From: an uncultured Selenomonadaceae bacterium | Lineage (GTDB): Bacteria; Bacillota; Negativicutes; Selenomonadales; Selenomonadaceae | Direction: 5' to 3' | Assembly: GCA_905234235.1 (NCBI GenBank) | Contig: CAJOHN010000006.1 | Location: 1 to 64,000 of the forward strand | DNA length: 64,000 bases | In this document: positions 49,842-58,288 of the stretch, one piece after another | Position numbering within the stretch: the first letter of the stretch is position 1 | Layout: each line of letters starts with the position of its first letter | Notes under the pieces: generated by a model | Database searches by the model: none | Told to the model about the DNA's origin: nothing | Seen by the model: only the letters and a program-made list of their open reading frames with translations | Program-made: the position numbers and the translations under genes

Positions 49842-51144
49842 AATTCACGGGCTCGGTTCGTCGGGAGAGGGCGTCGGCAAACTTGACGGGCTTACTGTTT
49901 TTGTCGAAGGCGCATTGCCCTCTGAGGAAGTTTTGGCGGAGCTTGAAACTGTCAAAAAAAATTACGCGGTCGGGCGTCTGATTGAGATTCTGAAAAATTC
50001 TTCGGAGCGCGTTGAGCCGTTTTGTCCGCTGTATAAAGATTGCGGCGGCTGTCAACTTCAACATTTAAGTTATCCCGCGCAGTTGAAATATAAACGTCAG
50101 CAAGTCGTCGACGCCATTGAACATATCGGCAAACTCGGCGGCGTTGAAATTTTTGATACTCTCGGCATGGAAAATCCTCTGCGCTATCGAAATAAAATGC
50201 AATTCCCCGTTGGAAAAAATTTGCAAATCGGTTGCTATGCTCGCGGAAGTCATAAAATTATCGATACAAATTCCTGCATGATTCAAAACGCCGGCAACGA
50301 TAAAATTCTCGCCGCCGTCCGCAATGTCACTAAAAAATTTAACCTTCAACCTTACGACGAAGACACGCACAAAGGATTTTTACGTCACGTTATGGGGCGC
50401 GTCGGTTGCAACGGCGAGCTTATGATTGTCCTCGTCACCGCCATGAAAAATTTCCCGAACGAAAAAAATTTTGTCCGCGCTTTGGTTAAGGAACTCCCCG
50501 AAGTCACGAGCATTCAACAGAACGTCCAAACTTTCCACAATAACGTTATTCTCGGTCGCGATACTAAAATTTTATTCGGCAAGCCAACTATCAAAGACAA
50601 AATCGGCGGCTTAACTTTCAATATCTCGGCGCGTTCATTTTTTCAAGTCAACACCTCTCAAGCCGAAGTTTTATACAAAACCGCCCGTGACTTTGCAAAT
50701 CTGCGCGGCAACGAAACGATTATCGACGCTTACTGCGGCACGGGCACGATTGGTTTGTTTATGGCTAGAAAAGTTCGGAAAGTTATCGGCGTCGAAGTTG
50801 TAAGCTCCGCTATTTCCGACGCTAAAAAAAATTCTCGCGAGAATAATATCCGCAACGCTGAGTTTATTGTCGGCGATGTCGTGAAAATTCTTCCCAAGAT
50901 TAATGATTATGCCGAAGTTGTGATCGTCGACCCGCCCCGCGCAGGTTGCGATAAAAAAGTTCTTGAAACCTTCGCCGCCATGAAACCCGAAAAAATTATC
51001 TACGTCTCCTGCAACCCCGCAACTTTAGCCCGCGATTTGAAGATTTTAGACGAGTTTGGTTATCGCACAAAAAAAATTCAGCCCGTTGACATGTTCCCGT
51101 TTACTTCGCATGTCGAGGCTGTCGCGCAGATTATTCGTGCTTGA
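49825..51144 (+). CDS. 23S rRNA (uracil-C5)-methyltransferase (RumA/RlmCD family)
   Basis: 439 residues. N-terminal TRAM domain, then the 4Fe-4S ligands (C-P-L-Y-K-D-C-G-G-C and a later N-S-C), the SAM site D-A-Y-C-G-T-G-T-I-G-L-F and the catalytic V-S-C-N-P-A-T-L-A-R-D. It makes m5U in 23S rRNA (positions 747 or 1939 in E. coli numbering); which one cannot be read from the sequence. Its 3' end overlaps the convergent sulfate-binding gene by 14 bp. Confidence 0.9.
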   Translation: MPQLIKIHGLGSSGEGVGKLDGLTVFVEGALPSEEVLAELETVKKNYAVGRLIEILKNSSERVEPFCPLYKDCGGCQLQHLSYPAQLKYKRQQVVDAIEHIGKLGGVEIFDTLGMENPLRYRNKMQFPVGKNLQIGCYARGSHKIIDTNSCMIQNAGNDKILAAVRNVTKKFNLQPYDEDTHKGFLRHVMGRVGCNGELMIVLVTAMKNFPNEKNFVRALVKELPEVTSIQQNVQTFHNNVILGRDTKILFGKPTIKDKIGGLTFNISARSFFQVNTSQAEVLYKTARDFANLRGNETIIDAYCGTGTIGLFMARKVRKVIGVEVVSSAISDAKKNSRENNIRNAEFIVGDVVKILPKINDYAEVVIVDPPRAGCDKKVLETFAAMKPEKIIYVSCNPATLARDLKILDEFGYRTKKIQPVDMFPFTSHVEAVAQIIRA

Positions 51145-52129
51145 AAATTTTATCGAAACTCGCGCCGTCAGCAAAATGATCGTTGTGAGCCTTAACCCAG
51201 CCGCCGAACGCCTCATCAACCGTAAAAAGTTCCAGCGGCTTGAAAATGTCGGAGTACCTCGCAAGAATTTCTTGGTTACGAGGGCGATAAAAATTCTGCG
51301 CGGCAATTTCCTGCCCGACATCAGAGTAAAGATAGTCCAAATATTCTTCGGCGAGGGCGCGAGTGCCTTTCTTATCAACGACGCTATCGACAACGGCAAC
51401 GGATGGCTCAGCGAGGATACTCAAGCTCGGAATGACAATATCATAATCGTCGGGGGCATTCTTTTTTGCAAGCAGAGCTTCATTCTCCCAAGCAATCAGC
51501 GCGTCATTAACTCCGCTTTGAAATCTATTGGTTGCGCCGCGAGCACCATCATCAAGTGGGGCGGCGTTGTCGTAAAATTTTTTCATGAAGGCACGGATTT
51601 TATTTTCATCGCCGTCAAATTTTCTGCGAGCAAATTCCCAAGCCGCGAGATAATTCCACTGCGCACCGCCGGAAGTTTTGGGATTGGGCGTGACAATCTT
51701 AACGTCGTCGCGAACTAAATCATCCCAGTCTTGAATATTTTTGGGATTGCCTGCGCGGACGAGAAAAACAATCGTAGAAGTGTACGGCGAGGAGTTATTG
51801 GGAAATTTAATACGCCAGCCGCCGCGAATTAGTCCGGCATTTTTAATTTGCGTCACGTCGTAGGACAAGGCGAGCGTCACGACATCAGCCTCCAAACCGT
51901 CGATGACTGCGCGAGCTTGTTTGCCGGAGCCGCCGTGCGACTGATTCAACGTAACGTTGCCGCGTCCGAGTTCATTTTCCCAATGGTTTTTAAATTGTTC
52001 GTTGTAAGCGGTGTAGAGTTCGCGAGTCGGGTCGTAAGAGACGTTCAAAAGTTCCTGCGTGGCGAGCTTTTCACTGCCGCAACCGCAAATTAATATCGCT
52101 GCGCAGATTATCAAAAGAATTTTTTTCAA
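51131..52129 (-). CDS. Sulfate/thiosulfate-binding lipoprotein, orphan
   Basis: 332 residues starting at TTG after AAAGGAG. Signal peptide with lipobox I-C-G-C. The Sbp/CysP family blocks are clear: L-N-V-S-Y-D-P-T-R-E-L-Y, N-Q-S-H-G-G-S-G-K-Q-A-R-A-V, A-D-V-V-T-L-A-L-S-Y-D, N-P-K-T-S-G-G-A-Q-W-N-Y and the late F-Y-R-P-R-N. It captures sulfate or thiosulfate for an ABC importer, but no CysTWA genes lie here. It overlaps rlmD tail to tail and has its own promoter. Confidence 0.9.
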   Translation of the reverse strand: MKKILLIICAAILICGCGSEKLATQELLNVSYDPTRELYTAYNEQFKNHWENELGRGNVTLNQSHGGSGKQARAVIDGLEADVVTLALSYDVTQIKNAGLIRGGWRIKFPNNSSPYTSTIVFLVRAGNPKNIQDWDDLVRDDVKIVTPNPKTSGGAQWNYLAAWEFARRKFDGDENKIRAFMKKFYDNAAPLDDGARGATNRFQSGVNDALIAWENEALLAKKNAPDDYDIVIPSLSILAEPSVAVVDSVVDKKGTRALAEEYLDYLYSDVGQEIAAQNFYRPRNQEILARYSDIFKPLELFTVDEAFGGWVKAHNDHFADGASFDKIFKHE

Positions 52130-52145
52130 GCGTCGAATCTCCTTT

Positions 52146-52174
52146 TTGACAGTGTCGCAGGATTATTTTATAAT
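52146..52174 (+). promoter_or_regulatory. Perfect promoter of the small gene/queH pair
   Basis: TTGACA, 17-bp spacer, TATAAT, all perfect; 34 bp before the ATG. Confidence 0.8.
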
Positions 52175-52193
52175 CGAAAAAAGTTTTTTTCAA
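52165..52193 (-). promoter_or_regulatory. Promoter of the sulfate-binding gene
   Basis: TTGAAA, 17-bp spacer, TAAAAT on the minus strand; its -10 overlaps the -10 of the rightward promoter. Confidence 0.6.
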
Positions 52194-52207
52194 GGCAGGT
52201 GGGCAAC

Positions 52208-52468
52208 ATGAAAATTCAAGGCGCGGTTATAATTGAGCAGGGCGTGACGTTCGCGATTATCGTCGTGAATCAGACCGTGACCAATTACACTTCGCGAGCC
52301 ATTCAAGTCCGCAATTATCTGACGCAATTTTTCCCGAACATGCCGATTATTTTAATGTCGCAGGACAACAACGGCACGCCGCATTACTACGGACGCAAAG
52401 ACATCGTTAAGTTCCTCAAATCGATTCGCCTCGACCAAATCCCTTGGAAGGAGTATCACATTTACTGA
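52208..52468 (+). CDS. Small conserved-looking protein of unknown function
   Basis: 86 residues from the ATG after AGGCAGGTGGGCAAC. No membrane span. Alternating beta strands and helices (A-V-I-I-E-Q-G-V-T-F-A-I-I-V-V, then P-I-I-L-M-S-Q-D) give a compact alpha/beta fold. No family recognised. Its stop TGA shares a base with the queH ATG, so it is coupled to queH and may belong to the same pathway. Confidence 0.6.
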   Translation: MKIQGAVIIEQGVTFAIIVVNQTVTNYTSRAIQVRNYLTQFFPNMPIILMSQDNNGTPHYYGRKDIVKFLKSIRLDQIPWKEYHIY

Positions 52469-53094
52469 TGAAAATTTTAATGCATATGTGTTGCGCGCCG
52501 TGTTCGTGTTATCCCGTAAAAAAATTGCGGGAAGAAAATTTTGAACCCGTCGGCTATTTTTTTAATCCGAACATTCATCCGCACCAAGAATGGAAAAATC
52601 GTTTGAAATCTGCGCGGGATTTTGCTGATAAAGTTGGCATGGAAATTTTTTACGATAATCATTACGGCTTGCGGGAATTTTTATCGAAGGTTTCAAGCGT
52701 TGTCGACGAGGCGGATACAATTCAATTCGCGGACGGTTTCCATAAGCGTTGCGGGATTTGTTACTCGTGGCGATTGAGTGAGGCGGCGCGTTTTGCGGCG
52801 GATAATAATTTTGAAATTTTTACGTCAACGCTTCTGTACAGCAAGCACCAGAATCACGAATTGATAAAAAAAATCGCCGAGCATTTCGCGAATGTGTTCG
52901 GCGTTAAATTTTTTTATGAAGATTTCCGCGCAGGTTGGCAGGAAGGAATTGATTTAAGTTTGGAACTTGGACTTTATCGGCAAAATTATTGCGGTTGCAT
53001 TTTCAGCGAGGAAGAACGTTTCAGTAACGACCTGCGCAAGGCACGGAAGAAATTTTTTACTTCTCGGCTTGAGCCGCTTTGTGTTCCTCGATAA
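52468..53094 (+). CDS. queH: Epoxyqueuosine reductase QueH
   Basis: 208 residues. QueH (DUF208) does the last step of queuosine synthesis in organisms without QueG. The metal and Fe-S Cys pairs are present: M-H-M-C-C-A-P-C near the N-terminus, R-C-G-I-C-Y-S-W in the middle and N-Y-C-G-C-I late, with F-N-P-N-I-H-P between. The start is the ATG in TGATG. The last 38 bp also encode the end of the opposite-strand EF-G paralogue. Confidence 0.9.
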   Translation: MKILMHMCCAPCSCYPVKKLREENFEPVGYFFNPNIHPHQEWKNRLKSARDFADKVGMEIFYDNHYGLREFLSKVSSVVDEADTIQFADGFHKRCGICYSWRLSEAARFAADNNFEIFTSTLLYSKHQNHELIKKIAEHFANVFGVKFFYEDFRAGWQEGIDLSLELGLYRQNYCGCIFSEEERFSNDLRKARKKFFTSRLEPLCVPR

Positions 53095-55132
53095 TTTTTT
53101 CGGCAAGCTTATCAGGCATAGGTTCGTAGCGTGCGAACTTCAGCGAATAAGACGCCCTGCCTTGCGTTTGCGAACGGAGGTCAGTCGCGTATTTATAAAG
53201 TTCACTCGCCGGAACATAAGCTTTGACTTCAGTCATCCCCTTGCCCTTTGGATCCATTCCTAAAATTTTGCCGCGCCTAGAATTGAGGTTACCGATGATG
53301 TCGCCCATATAATTTTCGGGCGTAAGGACGGTTATCTCTTCAATCGGCTCAAGCAAAATTGGATTGGCGGCGAGGATACCTTTTTTAATCGCGATAGAGG
53401 TTGCAGTCTTGAACGCGGCTTCGGAGCTGTCGACTGCGTGATAAGAACCGTCAAAAAGATTTACGCTGACATTGACGACGGGATAGCCCGCGATAACGCC
53501 TTCCGCCAAAGTTTCCTGCGTGCCTTTTTCGACTGCGGGGAAATATTGACGTGGAACACTGCCGCCGAAAATACTTTCAGACCAAACGTTGCCGGTGCCT
53601 TCCTTATTCGGACCGATTCTGAGCCAAACGTCGCCGTATTGCCCGTGCCCGCCGGATTGTTTCTTATGCTTGCCCTGTACTTCGACTTCCTTGCGAATTG
53701 TCTCACGATAAGCAACACGCGGCTCGCCCAAAACCATTTGCACGCCGAATTTACGTTGGAGTTTGTCGCTGAGAATATCCAAGTGAACTTCGCCGATGCC
53801 CTTTAAAATCGTCTGCTTAGTCTCGGCATTCTTAACCAACATAATCGTCGGGTCTTCGTCTTGCTGGCGAGTTATCGCGCCGAAAACTTTATCCTCCTCT
53901 CCCTTCTTAGCCGACGTAACAGCCATCGCGAGCATTGGTTCGGGATATTGAATGCGTTCGTATTTAATCGGAGCGGCTTTATCGCAGAGAGTGTCGCCGG
54001 TCTTGGCATTGGCAAGCTTACTGGTGACGACAATATCGCCCGCGTGCGCCACGTCGACGGGAATTTGTTTCTTGCCCTGCATAGTAAACAAGCCGCTTAA
54101 ACGTTCCTGCCCCTCGCTATCCGCGCCGATAAGTTGGTAAGTTGCGTCGCCCTTCATATCGCCGCTAATCACGCGCACATACGACATACGCCCGACGAAC
54201 GGGTCAACCATAGTTTTAAAAATTTGTCCGCTGAACGGCTCACTGACTTTGCGCTCGACGAGTTCATCGGTTTTGGGATTAATGCCGCTGTAGTCTTTAG
54301 AATCGGGCGCGGGGAAGAATTCAACGACGCTGTTAAGGAATTTTTTAATGCCGATATTTTTAACCGCACTGCCTACGAACACTGGGAAAACTTTCGCCTC
54401 AGCAATGCCCGCCGCTAATGCCTCGCTGATTTCGTTTTCGTCTAAATCCTCAACTTCGCCCTCTAAATATTTTTCCATAAGTTCATCGTTGAACTCGGCA
54501 ACTATATCGAGCATTTCGAGGCGTTTATCTTCAACTTCGTCAGCAACCTGCGCGGCGTCAATGTTTTCGTCATCGGCTTTGACTTTGGAGAACGCCTTAA
54601 GCAAATCGACGACGCCTTTAAATGAATCTTCTTTACCGACGGGAATTTGAACGGGAACAACGCCATTGCCGAACTTGTCTCTGAGCTGTGTAAGAACTTT
54701 TTCAAAATCGGCGTGCTCTCTGTCCATCTTGCTGACGAAAAACGCTCTCGGAAGGTTCAAACTCTCGGCGAGTGCCCAAGCCTTTTCCGTTTCAACTTCG
54801 ACGCCGGCACTTGCGCTCACCACGATAACCGTAGCATCAGCCGCCGCCAATGCGCCGTACATTTCCGCAACGAAATCGGGGAAGCCCGGCACGTCGATAG
54901 CGTTAATCTTAAAGTTCTTCCATTCAAGTGCCGCCAAGCTCGCGCTGATTGACATCTTCCGCTTATTTTCTTCGGGCTCAAAATCCAGAACGCTCGTCCC
55001 CAAATCAACGTTGCCGAGTCGAGTTGTCGCGCCGCTGTCGAATAAACACGCCTCCAACAACGTCGTCTTGCCGCTACGTCCGTGCCCGCAGAATGCCACA
55101 TTTCTTATGCTGTCGCTTTTGTAATCCTTCAT
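53057..55132 (-). CDS. EF-G paralogue (translation GTPase lacking the catalytic His)
   Basis: 691 residues with all five EF-G domains. G1 is A-F-C-G-H-G-R-S-G-K-T-T and G3 is A-I-D-V-P-G-F-P-D-F, so the catalytic His of the usual D-T-P-G-H is Phe. This is the signature of a second EF-G family common in Firmicutes and relatives, usually beside a canonical FusA elsewhere. The role is unsettled; recycling, stress or slow translocation are proposed for relatives. Domain IV has G-G-H-G-Q-Y-G-D-V and the C-terminal M-G-D-I-I-G-N-L-N-S-R-R-G is normal. Coding ends inside queH on the other strand. Confidence 0.9.
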   Translation of the reverse strand: MKDYKSDSIRNVAFCGHGRSGKTTLLEACLFDSGATTRLGNVDLGTSVLDFEPEENKRKMSISASLAALEWKNFKINAIDVPGFPDFVAEMYGALAAADATVIVVSASAGVEVETEKAWALAESLNLPRAFFVSKMDREHADFEKVLTQLRDKFGNGVVPVQIPVGKEDSFKGVVDLLKAFSKVKADDENIDAAQVADEVEDKRLEMLDIVAEFNDELMEKYLEGEVEDLDENEISEALAAGIAEAKVFPVFVGSAVKNIGIKKFLNSVVEFFPAPDSKDYSGINPKTDELVERKVSEPFSGQIFKTMVDPFVGRMSYVRVISGDMKGDATYQLIGADSEGQERLSGLFTMQGKKQIPVDVAHAGDIVVTSKLANAKTGDTLCDKAAPIKYERIQYPEPMLAMAVTSAKKGEEDKVFGAITRQQDEDPTIMLVKNAETKQTILKGIGEVHLDILSDKLQRKFGVQMVLGEPRVAYRETIRKEVEVQGKHKKQSGGHGQYGDVWLRIGPNKEGTGNVWSESIFGGSVPRQYFPAVEKGTQETLAEGVIAGYPVVNVSVNLFDGSYHAVDSSEAAFKTATSIAIKKGILAANPILLEPIEEITVLTPENYMGDIIGNLNSRRGKILGMDPKGKGMTEVKAYVPASELYKYATDLRSQTQGRASYSLKFARYEPMPDKLAEKIIEEHKAAQAEK

Positions 55133-55167
55133 GTTTGAATTACTACCTCCTTAATTTTTCTTAAAAT

Positions 55168-56007
55168 CTATTCTATCGTCGACGCAGTTTTTCCTGCCAA
55201 AAAGTTTGACAGCGCGGCGAATTCCTCTAAGCTTAAAGTCTCGGCGCGTCTTGAAACGTCAATTCCGGATTTTAAAACTCTATCACGCCCGAAACTCGCC
55301 AATGAATTTAATAGCGTCTTCCGCCGTTGAGCAAACGCCATGCGCACAACCTTAAAGAAAAAATCTTCGTCAACGTCCAAATTTTTATTCCGAACGTCAC
55401 ACACCACCACTGAACTTGTAACTTCGGGCGACGGTAAAAAACATTCGGGCGGCACGTCGAACGCTATCCTCGACTCTGCGCGGAATTGAACGGCGACAGA
55501 TAACGCCCCGTAAATTTTTGAACCCGGCGCGGCTGTCATACGTTCGGCGACTTCGCGTTGTACCATCGTCACGATTTTTGTTACCGGCAAGTTTTTTTCC
55601 AACAACGTCAACAAAATCTGCGTCGTGATGTAATACGGCAAGTTCGCTACGACTTTGAATCTGCGCGGCATCAACTCCGATAAATTTACCTTTAAAATGT
55701 CTCCTTCGACGAGCCGAAAATTTTCATAGCCCGCCAATGTTTCTTTTAGCACGGCGGGTAATTTTTTGTCCAATTCGACGGCTGTAACATTCGCGCCCGC
55801 CTCCAATAAGCCTTGCGTCAACGTCCCAATCCCCGCGCCGATTTCTAAAACTTCCTCGCCCGCGCAGATGTCAGCCGCCTCAACAATTTTCCGCACAACC
55901 TCCGCATCGATTAAAAAATTTTGTCCGAGCCCTTTGACTGCCCGCAATTTAAATTTTTTTAGTATGTGGCGCGTCGCCGAAGGATTAGCGATTAACGGGT
56001 GTAACAT
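55168..56007 (-). CDS. rsmA: 16S rRNA adenine-N6,N6-dimethyltransferase
   Basis: 279 residues. K-G-L-G-Q-N-F-L-I-D, E-I-G-A-G-I-G-T-L-T, the E-L-D-K acid and the catalytic N-L-P-Y-Y motif, with the F-P-S-P-E-V-type P-S-P-E-V-T-S-S-V. It dimethylates A1518/A1519. It overlaps rnmV by 23 bp, the usual Firmicute pairing. Confidence 0.95.
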   Translation of the reverse strand: MLHPLIANPSATRHILKKFKLRAVKGLGQNFLIDAEVVRKIVEAADICAGEEVLEIGAGIGTLTQGLLEAGANVTAVELDKKLPAVLKETLAGYENFRLVEGDILKVNLSELMPRRFKVVANLPYYITTQILLTLLEKNLPVTKIVTMVQREVAERMTAAPGSKIYGALSVAVQFRAESRIAFDVPPECFLPSPEVTSSVVVCDVRNKNLDVDEDFFFKVVRMAFAQRRKTLLNSLASFGRDRVLKSGIDVSRRAETLSLEEFAALSNFLAGKTASTIE

Positions 56008-56533
56008 TTTTCAACGCCTCCAAAAATTCTTCGCGAGTGACGCCGTAATTATTCAGCCGCCGCACGAAAGTTTTCACGTTGCCATAACCAATCCCGAGAG
56101 CCGCGCCGATTTTGTCACGAAGTTTGGAACTGTCCGCGCCGCCCGATAAATTAAACGTAACCATCTCCACCGCCGTAAATTCTTCGCGAGGATTAATTTC
56201 AAGCGTGCGAACTTTACTTAAGGCTTTGCGAATTGATTCGGGCGACGCCTGCTCAACTCCTACGTCGTCATTAGCGGTTGCCTCGTCGCGGGGAATGTAA
56301 GCGTGTTTGGCTTCGGGGAATTTCTTCGATAAAAAATTTCTGATATTTTCGCCCGCCGAATCCGGGTCGGTTAAAATAATTATCCCACGCTTTTTATAAG
56401 CCGCAGAAATATTTTTAAGTGTCCGCGCAGTGATATGAAAGCCGCCCGTCGTAATACACTCCGCCTCGACAGCACGTTTAACCGCGATAACGTCGGCTTT
56501 GCCCTCGACAATCAAAACTTCTTTAATCAACAT
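55985..56533 (-). CDS. rnmV: Ribonuclease M5
   Basis: 182 residues after CGGAGG. Toprim domain: V-L-I-V-E-G-K-A-D (Glu), I-I-I-L-T-D-P-D-S-A-G (DxD) and the H-A-Y-I-P-R-D turn. It matures 5S rRNA in Firmicutes and related bacteria. Gene order with rsmA supports the call and the phylum. Confidence 0.92.
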   Translation of the reverse strand: MLIKEVLIVEGKADVIAVKRAVEAECITTGGFHITARTLKNISAAYKKRGIIILTDPDSAGENIRNFLSKKFPEAKHAYIPRDEATANDDVGVEQASPESIRKALSKVRTLEINPREEFTAVEMVTFNLSGGADSSKLRDKIGAALGIGYGNVKTFVRRLNNYGVTREEFLEALKNVTPVNR

Positions 56534-56591
56534 GATACCTCCGAAAAAAAATTAAGCCGCAAGCGCGGCGGCAAGTGGTAAATGATTCCGA

Positions 56592-56972
56592 TTAAATTTC
56601 TTCCAAATCTTCGGGATGTTTTTTGATATAATCGCGGTACCTGTTATACTCGTCTTCAAAAGATTTATCTTCTGCGGCGGCGAGTTGGAAGGACATCATA
56701 GCGACCGCCATAATCCGAGCGATTTCATGCGCCTCGAAAGTTTCTACCAATCTGGAAATTGTACGCGCCGTTTCGTCGAGCAATTCTTGATCGTCGGCGG
56801 CAAAACGATTCAAAAGGAGCATGTCGAACATTTGCTGTTCCAAAGCAGACCAACCGAGCGCGATACCTGCATTGGAATGCGGAATTCTGTCGTGAACATT
56901 AAAGTCCGACTCGTCCTCGCCGATTTCCGGAATATAAACTTCGTCTTCGTCTTCAAAACGCGGTCTGAGCAT
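56592..56972 (-). CDS. Small acidic protein of unknown function
   Basis: 126 residues behind GGGGGGAG. The first 35 residues are strongly acidic (E-D-E-D-E-V-Y and G-E-D-E-S-D); the rest is helical (A-L-E-Q-Q-M-F-D-M-L, H-E-I-A-R-I-M-A-V-A-M-M). No family recognised. It lies 58 bp upstream of rnmV and has its own promoter. Confidence 0.6.
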   Translation of the reverse strand: MLRPRFEDEDEVYIPEIGEDESDFNVHDRIPHSNAGIALGWSALEQQMFDMLLLNRFAADDQELLDETARTISRLVETFEAHEIARIMAVAMMSFQLAAAEDKSFEDEYNRYRDYIKKHPEDLEEI

Positions 56973-56996
56973 AAAATTCTCCCCCCGAAAAAATTA

Positions 56997-57026
56997 TTGA
57001 AAATGATACCAAATGTATTGTACTAT
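56997..57026 (+). promoter_or_regulatory. Promoter of the small membrane protein/cobS/pduX run
   Basis: TTGAAA, 18-bp spacer, TACTAT. It overlaps the leftward promoter at 57017-57045. Confidence 0.45.
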
Positions 57027-57045
57027 AAGCGCAAGTAAAATGTAA
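57017..57045 (-). promoter_or_regulatory. Promoter of the acidic protein/rnmV/rsmA run
   Basis: TTACAT, 17-bp spacer, TACAAT on the minus strand. Confidence 0.5.
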
Positions 57046-57065
57046 AGTAAAAGCGGAGGTCGGTC

Positions 57066-57515
57066 ATGCAAAAAATTTTATTGGGAGTTGGCGTTACGCT
57101 GATTCTCTTGGGAATTTTCGGCGCGAGTTACACTTGGCATCACGACCATCGCGAGGTTGAGACGCTCGATAAGTACGCGACGACGGATTTTCAAGTTGGG
57201 CGCGATGCCGATGGTAATTGGGAAAGTGCGACGCTTAGTTTATGGGATTATCGCTATGACAAGGCGCAACTTTTAAATACAGTGATTGTCTTTACGGACG
57301 GTGCCCCTTGGGAAATTGACGCCGTCACCAAACAAACCCAAAAAGGTTGGCGCAATGAAAATAAATTATTTTTCCACTTCCCGAAGTCAAGCTTAAAGGA
57401 TTTGTTATTGGCGAAGGAGATACGCGTTAAATTTTTCTACGACAACGGGCAGTCGATAGATTTACCGCTGGGCAAAAAAGATTTACTCGCGTGGCAAAGG
57501 AAGTTGCGTTGGTGA
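57066..57515 (+). CDS. Membrane-anchored protein of unknown function
   Basis: 149 residues. An N-terminal helix (about 4-23) is followed by a soluble domain with many aromatic residues (W-D-Y-R-Y-D, A-P-W-E-I-D-A-V). It faces the periplasm. No family recognised. Its stop shares a base with the cobS start (TGATG). Confidence 0.6.
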   Translation: MQKILLGVGVTLILLGIFGASYTWHHDHREVETLDKYATTDFQVGRDADGNWESATLSLWDYRYDKAQLLNTVIVFTDGAPWEIDAVTKQTQKGWRNENKLFFHFPKSSLKDLLLAKEIRVKFFYDNGQSIDLPLGKKDLLAWQRKLRW

Positions 57516-58288
57516 TGAATTCGTTTTTAATCGGGCTACAATTTTTGACGCGGATAAATATCGTTAAGCAAAGCGTTTGGACGGAGCAAAGTTTCGGCGA
57601 GTCGGTGAAATTTTTTCCGGCGGTCGGTGCGGTACTCGGAATAATCTGCGCGGGCGTTCTTGGCGCGATAAATTTTTTGAACTTGCCGCTGTTGACGGGC
57701 GCGGTAGGATTTTCTTTGCTGATAATTTTAACGGGCGGCATTCATTGCGATGGATTAATGGATTCGGCTGACGGATTATTTTCGGGGCGCGAGCGCGAAA
57801 AAATTTTAGAGATAATGAAGGACAGCCGCGCAGGTTCATTCGGCGTCGTGAGTATGATTTTAGTTGCGGCGATAGAAATTTCGACGTTGGCGGAACTCGC
57901 GAGGCTTTCGACGTGGTTTTTATGCACAGCGATTTATTCTGCGCCGATAATCGCAAGGCTGATGATGGTCGTAACAATCGGAGCGTTCCCCTACGCGAGA
58001 AAATCGGGCATGGGCAAAGCGTTCGCGAAGTTCACGAAACGACGGACGATAATTTTTGCAACGTTTGAGGCGATTTTATTTTTGCTCCCGCTAATTTTTA
58101 TCAGCAAAATATTTTTAATCTGCGCGGCGTTGGCGAGTTTGTTTTCGTTAATCGTGACGTGGAAATTTGCAACGTTCGCGACTGAAAAAATCGGTGGCGT
58201 GACGGGCGACATTTACGGAGCAGTAACGACTTTATCTGAAATGTTCGTGCCGATAATTTTTTTGCTGATTGGAAATTATTTGCGATGA
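57515..58288 (+). CDS. cobS: Adenosylcobinamide-GDP ribazoletransferase
   Basis: 257 residues, polytopic. It joins adenosylcobinamide-GDP to alpha-ribazole, a last step of cobalamin assembly. Signature G-G-I-H-C-D-G-L-M-D-S-A-D-G-L-F-S-G, then K-D-S-R-A-G-S-F-G, A-R-L-M-M-V and G-G-V-T-G-D-I-Y-G-A late. The start is the Met in TGATG before NSFLIGLQFLTRI; the longer frame adds eight unrelated residues. It overlaps pduX by ATGA. Confidence 0.93.
   Translation: MNSFLIGLQFLTRINIVKQSVWTEQSFGESVKFFPAVGAVLGIICAGVLGAINFLNLPLLTGAVGFSLLIILTGGIHCDGLMDSADGLFSGREREKILEIMKDSRAGSFGVVSMILVAAIEISTLAELARLSTWFLCTAIYSAPIIARLMMVVTIGAFPYARKSGMGKAFAKFTKRRTIIFATFEAILFLLPLIFISKIFLICAALASLFSLIVTWKFATFATEKIGGVTGDIYGAVTTLSEMFVPIIFLLIGNYLR

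Noticed and set aside
53057-53094. Frameshift that artificially extends queH or the EF-G paralogue
   Set aside because: Both proteins keep plausible family-length C-termini, so the overlap is more likely genuine; only resequencing could exclude an error.
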